A DNA stretch of 15,786 bases from an uncultured Lachnospiraceae bacterium (GTDB lineage: Bacteria; Bacillota; Clostridia; Lachnospirales; Lachnospiraceae): contig CAJTOK010000060.1 in assembly GCA_910577825.1 (NCBI GenBank), positions 1 through 15,786 of the forward strand. Direction: 5' to 3'. Positions 6,085 through 13,637 of the stretch are shown piece after piece. The position numbers were made by a program, and so were the translations under genes. Below the pieces are notes generated by a model. That model was not told the DNA's origin. It ran no database searches and worked only from the letters and a program-made list of their open reading frames with translations. The first letter of the stretch is position 1; each line of letters starts with the position of its first letter.

Positions 6085-7221
6085 TTATGTATTATTTTTT
6101 ATAAAAACAATACTACAATTTATAATTTTTTTTCTCTCTTTTTCAGACATAGCATAAAACATTGGTAATCTAACCAGACGTTCACTTTCTTTTGTGGTAT
6201 AAACATCATTTCCACTAAATCTAGAAAAATTTTTTCCCGCTTCAGATGAATGTAATGGTACATAATGAAATACACAATTTATATGTTCTTTTTTCATATG
6301 ATTAATATACTGTGTTCTAATATTTATATCTTTAAATTTCAAATAGAACATATGTGCATTATGTTTACATAAAGAAGGGATTATTGGTAAATCCAAGATG
6401 TTGTTTTTTTTATATTCTTTAAAAGCATCATAATAATAATTCCATGTTTGTAAACGGTCATTATTTATTTTTTCTGCTTGTTCTAATTGTGCATAAAGAT
6501 AAGAAGCATTTATTTCACTTGGAAGAAAAGAAGAACCAATATCCACCCAGCTATATTTATCTATTTCACCACGATAAAAACGAGTTCGATTTGTTCCTTT
6601 TTCACGGATAATCTCAGCACGTTCAATATATTTTTCATTATTAATTACTAATGCACCTCCTTCACCCATAGTATAATTTTTTGTTTCATGAAAACTATAA
6701 CATCCCAAATCACCTATTGTCCCTAATGCTTGTCCATCATATAAAGACATAACCCCTTGTGCAGAATCTTCAATAATAGGAATACAATATTTATCAGAAA
6801 TTTTTTTTATTGTATTCATCTCACAACCAATTCCAGCATAATGAACCACTACAATAGCTTTTGTTTTTTTTGTAATTGCATTTTCAATTAATGTTTCATC
6901 AATATTCATTGTATCAGGTCTTATATCTACGAAAACTATTTTTGCACCATGCAAAACAAAAGCATTTGCAGTAGTTACAAATGTAAAAGATGGCATAATA
7001 ATTTCATCACCAGATTTTATATTAAGTAAAATAGCACACATTTCTAAGGCTGCTGTACAAGATGTTGTTAGTAATACTTTTTTTGCATTAAATTTTTTTT
7101 CTAGCCACTGACTACAAAATTTTGTATATTTGCCATCTCCTGAAATATTCCTAGCTTTTACTGAATCCTCTAAATATTCTAATGCTTCTGGCAAATATAC
7201 AGATTTATTAAATGGTATCAT
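6085..7221 (-). CDS. wecE: dTDP-4-amino-4,6-dideoxygalactose transaminase (WecE/RffA type, DegT/DnrJ/EryC1 family)
   Basis: This PLP enzyme converts dTDP-4-keto-6-deoxy-glucose to dTDP-4-amino-4,6-dideoxygalactose using glutamate. The 378-residue protein tracks E. coli WecE along its length: MIPFNK start, GDGKYTKFC (28-36), TTSCTAALEM (52-61), MPSFTFVTTANAFVLHGAKI (76-95), VDIRPDTMNIDETLIE, EDSAQGVMS (151-159) and SFHETKNYT (176-184) with the PLP lysine at K181. EIIREKGTNRTRFYRGEIDK and YTTKESERLVRLP lie nearer the C-terminus. The start is ATG 7221, behind AGGAGG with good spacing; the frame is open upstream to 7248 but has no ribosome binding site there. The gene is 29 bases downstream of the GT2 gene. 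Its presence implies an rmlA/rmlB supply of dTDP-keto-deoxyglucose elsewhere in the genome. An N-acetyltransferase partner is not seen here. Confidence 0.9.
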   Translation of the reverse strand: MIPFNKSVYLPEALEYLEDSVKARNISGDGKYTKFCSQWLEKKFNAKKVLLTTSCTAALEMCAILLNIKSGDEIIMPSFTFVTTANAFVLHGAKIVFVDIRPDTMNIDETLIENAITKKTKAIVVVHYAGIGCEMNTIKKISDKYCIPIIEDSAQGVMSLYDGQALGTIGDLGCYSFHETKNYTMGEGGALVINNEKYIERAEIIREKGTNRTRFYRGEIDKYSWVDIGSSFLPSEINASYLYAQLEQAEKINNDRLQTWNYYYDAFKEYKKNNILDLPIIPSLCKHNAHMFYLKFKDINIRTQYINHMKKEHINCVFHYVPLHSSEAGKNFSRFSGNDVYTTKESERLVRLPMFYAMSEKERKKIINCSIVFIKNNT

Positions 7222-7250
7222 TTTTATTTTCCTCCTGTAAAGCAACACTT

Positions 7251-8822
7251 CTATATTTTATTTAAAATTTCTTCTATAGAAATACAACAAATAACCCCTT
7301 TTTTCTTTAAATCATTTTTAATACTTTCAAATGCGAAAACAGGAGTAATAATTGTTATATCTGCTTCTGGTAATTTATCTGATAAAGAATAAATATCAAT
7401 ATCTAACAATAAATTGCTCTTTTTCAAAGAATTATCTATAATCGATACTATTCTTATACTTTTACTTTGATTTAGTTCTTCATATAATCTTTTTCCAATT
7501 TCACCATACCCATAAATAGAAACTTTTTTCCAACAATGGCTTATAAGAAATTCATCGATTGTACCTCTTCTGTTTTTTACAGCAACCCATTTATTTAATA
7601 ACTCATAATATCCTTGTAATCTTTCAATTTTTTTGTTTTCTGAACGGTTATATGAAGTATTACACTCTATATACTTTGCTAAAAAATATTTTCCACACTC
7701 TTTAAATTCTTTTTTACAATGCCAAAATCCCCATAATTCTATATTACATAATTCTTTTATAGTAAATTGTTTTTTATGTTTTTCTGCAAAATCTAATGCA
7801 AATTCTGTTTGCTTTAACAGCCAATTATTCCAATCTTTATGAGGATATCTACTGACTGCTTGAAGCATTACTTGTCTTTTTTCTTCCATTACAGATATCA
7901 TTCCACCTAAGGTAACAGAATTACTCGAAGCATTTACTCCAATTCTATATGCTCCAGAAACATAATCAGAAATAAATACATCACCATATAAACAGGCATA
8001 CATATATATAACAGAATCATTTAATGTATTTGTTTTTAATATATTACTCTTTAATAAATTTTCCTTTATAAAAACAGATGGAAAGACAGAAAATGGTTTA
8101 TCATATTTTAATTGAAAATTATATAAATAATCTTCTCCCGTATATTTCCCAGATACATTTAGAGTTGAAATTTCATAATAATCGCCACATTGGTTATATA
8201 AAAATACATTAGAACAATAGACTGAAAAATTTCCTTTTAAACTATCTTTATCCTTATTATTTTCAAGAAAGTCTATAGCCCTGCTAAAAAAACTTGAATC
8301 TATATAGTAATCATCATGGTCTAAAAATACTATATATTTTCCAAGAGATTTCTTAAAACCGGACATTCTTTTAGCAGGACCTGATAATATATTTCTCTTA
8401 GATTGAAAATATCTTATTTTATTATTTTTCTTATACTTATTAAGTATAAATTCTTTTGTAACATCATTTCCTGTATCATCCATAATAATAATTTCTATAT
8501 TTTCATAATCCTGTTTTAAAGCACTATCTATTGAATGTTCAATTGGTAAATATCCTCCATATGTAGGAATAATAACACTTATTAAAGATGAATTTTCATT
8601 TTTATATACCTTTTTTTCAACTTTAATAATATCCTCTAAATATTCTATTATTTTTTTATCAGACAAATTTTTTCTTAAATACTCAATAAGAACTTCAGTA
8701 TTTATATTACCACTTATATATAATCTCTCAATTTTATTTATAGTATCTTTATCTTTTCCAGATTTGGATAAATGTTTTAATTCTTCAAACATTTTTCTTT
8801 TTTTATTTGCTATATCCTCCAT
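7251..8822 (-). CDS. GT2 glycosyltransferase with C-terminal Rossmann-like domain
   Basis: This 523-residue protein probably adds a sugar to the growing surface glycan. Residues 1-75 are a charged, helical lead. Residues ~80-300 are a GT-A fold: SVIIPTYGG, IIIMDDTGND (D115/D116) and the metal/nucleotide-binding FLDHDD (D168, D170). Residues ~310-420 are helical. Residues ~432-523 contain VSIYGYGEIGKRLYEEL, a G-x-G-x-x-G nucleotide-binding start, then IIDNSLKK and ITPVFAFESI, as in the N-terminal Rossmann unit of PglD-like sugar acyltransferases. There is no membrane segment. AGGAG lies seven bases before ATG 8822. A 103-base very AT-rich gap separates it from the gene upstream; it holds TATAAT-like strings but no promoter I trust. 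Substrate is unknown. Confidence 0.85.
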   Translation of the reverse strand: MEDIANKKRKMFEELKHLSKSGKDKDTINKIERLYISGNINTEVLIEYLRKNLSDKKIIEYLEDIIKVEKKVYKNENSSLISVIIPTYGGYLPIEHSIDSALKQDYENIEIIIMDDTGNDVTKEFILNKYKKNNKIRYFQSKRNILSGPAKRMSGFKKSLGKYIVFLDHDDYYIDSSFFSRAIDFLENNKDKDSLKGNFSVYCSNVFLYNQCGDYYEISTLNVSGKYTGEDYLYNFQLKYDKPFSVFPSVFIKENLLKSNILKTNTLNDSVIYMYACLYGDVFISDYVSGAYRIGVNASSNSVTLGGMISVMEEKRQVMLQAVSRYPHKDWNNWLLKQTEFALDFAEKHKKQFTIKELCNIELWGFWHCKKEFKECGKYFLAKYIECNTSYNRSENKKIERLQGYYELLNKWVAVKNRRGTIDEFLISHCWKKVSIYGYGEIGKRLYEELNQSKSIRIVSIIDNSLKKSNLLLDIDIYSLSDKLPEADITIITPVFAFESIKNDLKKKGVICCISIEEILNKI

Positions 8823-8925
8823 ATTTATTCTCCTAATAATATAAAATACTAATATTATATATTTTTATATTAAACTATAATATAAGCTTAATTTCGCTTC
8901 TTCTATATAATAATTTTTTAATTAC

Positions 8926-10176
8926 TTAAATCAATCTATTTTGCCATTTATTTTTATATTTTTCACATTCTCCTTCTGTATAAAAATGCGTCATTCCTTT
9001 ACTAAAAAATAAAGTATTGAAAAAATTTTTTTTAATTTTTATATGTTGCAGATATTCTTTATATGCAAATATATATTTTTTTTCTGATGCAATATTACCT
9101 TTTTTTAGTATAAGAGAATTTTTACCTGTAAACTCTCTTATTTCCTTTTCTAATTTATCAAGCTTATCCAAGCGGTAAATAAAAATGCTTATATTGTCTT
9201 TTTTTATAATTGAATAACCTTTTTCCTTATCAAATTCATAACTAAATACATCAATTCCAAAAACCTTTTTAATATGGTCATTAAACCAATCGGCTATATC
9301 AAGATAAAAACAGCTTGTACAATCATATTTCATGCCACTGGTATTTTCATACTGGACTAATTCTGTAATAAAGTGTTTATCTTGTGAATCCAAAATATCT
9401 GGAATAAAAGTATCATTATATAAAAATGGAATACTTATATGTTCCCAATTCTGTGAAATAATCCTTTCTATAGGTTCTCTAATTCCTGAAATTATTTTTA
9501 TTTCATGATTATTAAAATTATTCAATTTTTTCTTTAAATCCTTTAATGTATAGCTATCAAAATATAAGGCATGTCTTGTAAAAGCTATATTAACCCATTT
9601 TTTTTCACTAAATGACGCCATTAAAGATGTATTCCCTGTTTTTTGTATTCCACATAATAATATACTTACTGGATTTTCTGTTATGCATTTTACCATTTCA
9701 AAATATTCCTTTTGCTGCAAAACAGAATTTCTATATTTCAAATTATTTTTCCATATTTCATACTTTTTTTTATATTTTAATACAATATCTGTTGTAAAAT
9801 AATTAGAGTTACTGTTCATTAATTCATAGTGAAATGCATGTTGGAGGGAAAAACTGCTACACACTTTGTGTGAGCTATTAATTTCACTTTCCAAAAAATT
9901 AAAAATCTCTTCCAAATATACTGATGCTATAACAATTGTTGCATTTTTTTGAATATTATTTATTACATTAGGATTAGATATTGTATATCCCATCCAGCTA
10001 TGCCCCCATTTTTTTTCATCAGAATCTACTACAGCCAGTATCTTTTCAAGCATATTTAACTCACGTAAAAGCATTACTATTCTTTCACCTGTACTTGATG
10101 TCCCATACAATATAAATTTTCTAAGAATCTCATCATTAATACCACAATTCAATATTTCCCAATCAATTATTTTCAT
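8926..10176 (-). CDS. Rossmann-like domain plus capsular polysaccharide sulfotransferase-like protein (PF10364-like)
   Basis: The 416-residue product has two parts. Residues ~18-110 (FILYGTSSTGERIVMLLREL, then AVVDSDEKKWG and GYTISNP) form the same Rossmann-like unit that ends the neighbouring GT2. Residues ~165-416 resemble the 'putative capsular polysaccharide synthesis protein' family with a sulfotransferase-type fold: ILLCGIQKTGNTSLMASF (172-189) as the phosphate loop, ISGIREPIERIISQ with R233 as the 3'-phosphate binder, and a terminal THFYTEGECEKYKNKW segment. The start is ATG 10176 after GGGAG; an in-frame TTG at 10194 lies before that site. I infer transfer of sulfate or another charged group to the glycan. 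Family assignment is from motifs only. The gene follows the decayed recombinase by 59 bases. Confidence 0.65.
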   Translation of the reverse strand: MKIIDWEILNCGINDEILRKFILYGTSSTGERIVMLLRELNMLEKILAVVDSDEKKWGHSWMGYTISNPNVINNIQKNATIVIASVYLEEIFNFLESEINSSHKVCSSFSLQHAFHYELMNSNSNYFTTDIVLKYKKKYEIWKNNLKYRNSVLQQKEYFEMVKCITENPVSILLCGIQKTGNTSLMASFSEKKWVNIAFTRHALYFDSYTLKDLKKKLNNFNNHEIKIISGIREPIERIISQNWEHISIPFLYNDTFIPDILDSQDKHFITELVQYENTSGMKYDCTSCFYLDIADWFNDHIKKVFGIDVFSYEFDKEKGYSIIKKDNISIFIYRLDKLDKLEKEIREFTGKNSLILKKGNIASEKKYIFAYKEYLQHIKIKKNFFNTLFFSKGMTHFYTEGECEKYKNKWQNRLI

Positions 10177-10235
10177 ATAAACTCCCTGTTTCAAAAACTA
10201 ATATCCTCATTTTTCTATTCCCTTTTTATATTAAA

Positions 10236-10967
10236 CTATTTATTTTTTAGTTCAAAATATGGATAATTTTGTAATACTACATTTTTTACACATTGTATAG
10301 AACCTGCTTCTTCTTCAATTCCTGCCATAATACAAAGTTTTTTTAACTCCCTTCGGAAATTAGAACGGTTTATTGTATTCCCAATTTTTGTCCGAAAAAC
10401 CACTCCTGATATAATACCTTCATGTTTTGTATACTCCAATAAATCCCTTATTATTATCTTTGGTATTTCCAGTTTTATTTTTTGTTTTTTTCTTATAATT
10501 TCTATAAAACCATCTTTTAAAGTTTCTACCGTTAGCTTGTTTAGTTCGCAAAACCTCAAATCTGTATGACACAAAACTTGTATTATCATTGCTAACCGTT
10601 CTTTATCATTTTGCAATGCAGTATAGACCAGTTTCTTATAATTCTCTGGAGAAATATTCCTATGTTCCTGTAATTCCTCATATTTTATTGGTTCTAGTTT
10701 TAATTTCATATCCTGCCACTGCATTATTTCACAAAAATAATTTGCAGCTGCTATATATGTATTAATTGTACGGTTTTTAAATCCTTTATCCTGTAACCAT
10801 TTTTTATATTCTAACATCTGTAATTTTGATAATTCTGAACCATCTAAAAAAATCACAAGTTTCTTAATATTTCTGCTGTAAGATGTAATTGTATTATCAC
10901 TTTTTCCAGTTTTCTGTAGGACAGAAATAAAATATGATATCTGTTTTGATGTAATATATGTAGACAT
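10236..10967 (-). pseudogene. Degenerate tyrosine recombinase, catalytic C-terminus lost
   Basis: The 243-residue product is a clear paralogue of the recombinase at 13638-14480, with shared blocks such as TI-x-x-Y-x-R-x-IKKL, EYKKW, NYKKLV, KERLAMII and INRSNF. It keeps a core-binding domain (residues 1-100), the first catalytic Arg (R138 in LRFCEL) and a Lys-rich beta turn (K161). The HxxR box is replaced by IQCVKN (about 224-229), and the protein ends before the second His/Trp and the nucleophilic Tyr. Cleavage activity should therefore be absent. The start is ATG 10967 behind AGGAGGTG; a GTG at 10976 is part of that site. The intact ribosome binding site and frame leave room for a DNA-binding, non-catalytic role, but decay is the simpler reading. 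It interrupts the glycan genes. Confidence 0.8.
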
Positions 10968-11046
10968 AAAGAACACCTCCTAGAAAACAAATAAAATTTA
11001 TATATTTTTCAACGAAAAAATGTATTTTCATATAAATCTATGGCTG

Positions 11047-12192
11047 CTATTTGTATATTTGCCATAACTGATATGCAGAATTTTTTACGTTATATCCTGC
11101 ATTATTTAATTCTGTATAATACGTTTTTCTTTTTTTTCTTATAGTTTTATATTTTAAAATTTGTTCTGCCCAATACTTGACAGGGCTCTCAAGAGATACT
11201 CTTTTCACTCTGTCTGATACACAGGCTTCTTCTGGTATTTCTTCTGATGTAATACATAGCAATCCATTTGACTGTGCTTCTATTACAGCAATTCCAAGCC
11301 CTTCAAATAAAGATGGGAATACAAATATATCCATTGTACACAATAGTCTAGGTATATCCATACGTTCTCCCAGAAATATACATCTATCTTTTATTTCCAT
11401 TTCTTTGGATTTTTCTTCTATATTTTCCAGAAGTTCACCTCCGCCTGCCATAAGAAGTATACAATTACTGTCATATATAGTAATTTCTTTAAAGATATTT
11501 AATAAAAACACATGGTTTTTTGCTTCTACGAATCTTCCTATATGTCCAATGACAAACTTGTTATTTAAGCCTAATTCCTGGCGGTATTTTTCTCTTGTGT
11601 CCATGTTAAATTTATATTTTTCTAAATCAATTCCATTTTTTAAGATTGTATAATTCTGGAATCCTAGTCCAAATAACCATTCAGCTGCTTTTACAGAACA
11701 TGCCAGAAAGGCAGTTGCATTTTCTTTTATATACTGGCGGTAATGGTCATCCTGTTTCTGGATTTCAGGTTTCTTTCTTGGTAAAAGAGCACTATGTGAG
11801 TGAACTATTCTTACAGGTATATTATTTTTAATTCCAAAGTAACAGGAATAGTAATTAATCCATACTTTGCCTGAGTTAGAATGTATTACGTCATATTTAT
11901 ATAAACTTGTCAGACATTCCAAATCTTTGTATGCAGTTTCCCTTACATTTTCCCCTTCAGTACATTCTCCTGTATATATGGCTGTTCCCAGTTCCAGGAA
12001 TTTATCTGCCAGCTCTTGTAAAACAATTTTCCCTGGAAAATAAATGTGGATGCAAAATTCTTTAATGTCCATATTTGAGAGCATATTATATAAAAATACT
12101 GGCACTCCGCCACCTGACAGGTCACAGGCAGTTACGATAAGGATTTTCTTTTTTCCAGTTATTTCTGCATCACCTGCACCATGTCTTTCCAT
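11047..12192 (-). CDS. GT4-family glycosyltransferase
   Basis: This is a retaining GT-B glycosyltransferase of 381 residues that probably adds a sugar from a nucleotide-sugar donor on the inner face of the membrane. The N-terminal Rossmann half starts KKILIVTACDLSGGGVPVFL (15-34) and includes HSNSG and RIVHSHS (128-134). The donor-binding half holds FVIGHIGRFVEAKNH (213-227), LLMAGGGELL (247-255), FLGERMDIPRLL and FPSLFEGLGIAVIEAQ with the E-x7-E pair E297/E305. Its ATG (12192) overlaps the stop codon of the upstream gene by one base (TAATG), with GAGGAGG inside that gene, so the two are translationally coupled. Donor and acceptor sugars cannot be assigned. Confidence 0.9.
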   Translation of the reverse strand: MERHGAGDAEITGKKKILIVTACDLSGGGVPVFLYNMLSNMDIKEFCIHIYFPGKIVLQELADKFLELGTAIYTGECTEGENVRETAYKDLECLTSLYKYDVIHSNSGKVWINYYSCYFGIKNNIPVRIVHSHSALLPRKKPEIQKQDDHYRQYIKENATAFLACSVKAAEWLFGLGFQNYTILKNGIDLEKYKFNMDTREKYRQELGLNNKFVIGHIGRFVEAKNHVFLLNIFKEITIYDSNCILLMAGGGELLENIEEKSKEMEIKDRCIFLGERMDIPRLLCTMDIFVFPSLFEGLGIAVIEAQSNGLLCITSEEIPEEACVSDRVKRVSLESPVKYWAEQILKYKTIRKKRKTYYTELNNAGYNVKNSAYQLWQIYK

Positions 12193-13349
12193 TAACTAAA
12201 TTCCTCCTCTATATGTTTATAAATTGCATCTACTACTGATTTTGATGCTGTACCTTTTTCAACAGAGCCAATTCTTTTATGGTAATCCCTGACTTTGCTT
12301 TCATATATTTTTTGGTCAAATAATGAAATATTTTCCACAAGTTTTTCCTCATCTGTTGCAATAAGATATGGAAGCCCGAAATAATCTACATAGAAATCAC
12401 GTTCCCTGCTGTAATCATTTATATCTTCTGCATAGAGGAAAACCGGCTTTTCCATAATTGAAAATTCACCTATAACACTTGAATAGTCAGAAACCAGTAC
12501 ATCTGCTGCTGCAAGAAGTTCCTGCATATCATCATATTCTGAAGCATTAATAATATTCTGGCTATAGTCCAGATTACTGGCAGATTGTGACATTGTTGGA
12601 TGAAGACGTTTTAACATATACCAGTCCCCTCCAAACTTTTCTGATAATGCGTCCAGCACCTTATGTCCATCCAGCTGCATTTTATCCGTTTTTCTTCCAT
12701 TACGGTATGTGGGGGCATAAATAACAATATGGGCATTATACGGAATATTAAAAAAGTTCTTTACTTTTACTTCAAAATCTTTTGGACAGTTTACTAAAAT
12801 ATCATTTCTTGGCGAACCACATTCTAGTATTTTGCCATTGTACAGGAATGCACTTTTATATATTTCATTGCATAATTTACCATTTGAAACCATTATGTTT
12901 ACAATTCTGTCCATATGGTGTGATGTATGTTCATATGGTTTATTGTCAAAATTTGCTGGATTATCAGCGCCGATTTTTTTTAATGTTTCTGCACCTCCAT
13001 GCCACGTTTCTATAAAAAATTGTTTTTTACGTTTTCTGTGATACCATAACTTACGCTGGTTATCTACCCATACAACTGCTGTGGCAAGTTCATATATTGC
13101 TTCTTTACTATCCCATTTAACAGTTCTTATGCCTTCTGGAAATTTATATTTATCTTCTTTTACTACCCATACAATGTCCCATCCAGGATTTCTTTTTAAC
13201 ATTTCCAAAGCTATGTATTTAGGATTACATCCAAAGCCCTTGCCATTGTAATTGCAAAAAACTGCTTTGTGCTTGTCTATTGGATGTAAGCGGTTCTTAT
13301 AATACCAGAATGCAATTTTATATTCATCCAGCCGTTCTTTAATTGTCAT
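12192..13349 (-). CDS. CDP-glycerol glycerophosphotransferase-like protein (TagF/TagB family)
   Basis: This 385-residue, single-domain member of the teichoic-acid polyol-phosphate transferase family (PF04464-like) would transfer glycerol phosphate, or another polyol phosphate, from its CDP donor to a membrane-linked glycan. Visible family signatures are FFIETWHGGAETLKKIG with the catalytic-type H117, YAPTYRNGR (211-219), MLKRLHPTM with H250, and ADVLVSDYSSVIGEF with D288. There are no membrane segments; these are peripheral proteins using basic patches, and the N-terminus is basic. The ATG at 13349 follows GGAGG. It is the first gene of the glycan operon and sits just downstream of the invertible segment, 68 bases from the left inverted repeat, so its expression should depend on that segment's orientation. 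Confidence 0.9.
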   Translation of the reverse strand: MTIKERLDEYKIAFWYYKNRLHPIDKHKAVFCNYNGKGFGCNPKYIALEMLKRNPGWDIVWVVKEDKYKFPEGIRTVKWDSKEAIYELATAVVWVDNQRKLWYHRKRKKQFFIETWHGGAETLKKIGADNPANFDNKPYEHTSHHMDRIVNIMVSNGKLCNEIYKSAFLYNGKILECGSPRNDILVNCPKDFEVKVKNFFNIPYNAHIVIYAPTYRNGRKTDKMQLDGHKVLDALSEKFGGDWYMLKRLHPTMSQSASNLDYSQNIINASEYDDMQELLAAADVLVSDYSSVIGEFSIMEKPVFLYAEDINDYSRERDFYVDYFGLPYLIATDEEKLVENISLFDQKIYESKVRDYHKRIGSVEKGTASKSVVDAIYKHIEEEFS

Positions 13350-13417
13350 TATCTTTCCTCCCTCACAGCCTTGTTTCTTTAAAATGCCTGTCTTTAAACT
13401 GTACAGGTTATAATTTT

Positions 13418-13439
13418 TACAACATAATAAACATTATGT
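13418..13439 (+). repeat. Left inverted repeat / recombination site of the invertible segment
   Basis: The 22 bases are the exact reverse complement of 13612-13633. Inside is ACATAATAAACATTATGT, 7-bp arms (ACATAAT/ATTATGT) around AAAC. That is the geometry of a tyrosine-recombinase core site: two facing binding arms and a short asymmetric crossover region. Confidence 0.85.
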
Positions 13440-13611
13440 GGTATTTAAGGCTATAAGGTAATATAAGGTTAAAGCTTGTAAATAAAATAGCCGATAGAAT
13501 TTACAGAATTGAGATATGAATAATAGGAGAAAATAGGGAATTATATAAAGTTTTTAAAATTATACTTGAAAATGCTCTTAAAAAAGGCTATACTGTAATA
13601 GTGATGTTATG
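13440..13611. other. Predicted 172-bp invertible promoter segment
   Basis: The segment lies between perfect 22-bp inverted repeats, next to an apparently complete tyrosine recombinase and upstream of a surface-glycan operon. It carries one good promoter (13566-13594, plus strand) that reads away from the glycan genes in this assembly. Flipping the segment would place that promoter's start at about 13450 on the minus strand, ~100 bases before the ATG at 13349, and turn the operon on. Two 17-bp direct near-copies lie inside near the ends (13447-13463 and 13584-13600, 15 of 17 identical). I found no comparably good minus-strand promoter in the present orientation. Confidence 0.8.
13566..13594 (+). 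promoter_or_regulatory. Sigma-A-like promoter inside the invertible segment, currently facing away from the glycan genes
   Basis: TTGAAA (13566-13571), a 17-base spacer and TATACT (13589-13594) predict a transcription start near 13601. As assembled, the transcript would run through the right repeat and antisense into the recombinase 3' end. Confidence 0.65.
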
Positions 13612-13633
13612 ACATAATGTTTATTATGTTGTA
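13612..13633 (-). repeat. Right inverted repeat / recombination site of the invertible segment
   Basis: Exact inverted partner of 13418-13439, with the same internal dyad (ACATAAT/ATTATGT) around a 4-base centre. It ends four bases before the stop codon of the recombinase gene. Confidence 0.85.
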
Positions 13634-13637
13634 TTTT

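Noticed and set aside
8823..8925. Promoter in the AT-rich gap before the GT2 gene
   Set aside because: Several TATAAT-like strings exist, but none has a recognisable -35 hexamer at the right distance.
13387..13407. CCTGT/ACAGG hairpin in the leader of the CDP-glycerol transferase gene, as an attenuator
   Set aside because: The stem is only five base pairs with an 11-base loop and no T run follows, so no regulatory claim is justified.
13520..13612. 30-codon open stretch on the plus strand inside the invertible segment (…ELYKVFKIILENALKK…)
   Set aside because: It has no start codon with a ribosome binding site, and a TGA interrupts it upstream. In AT-rich DNA this length is ordinary; it may be coding debris but cannot be called a gene.
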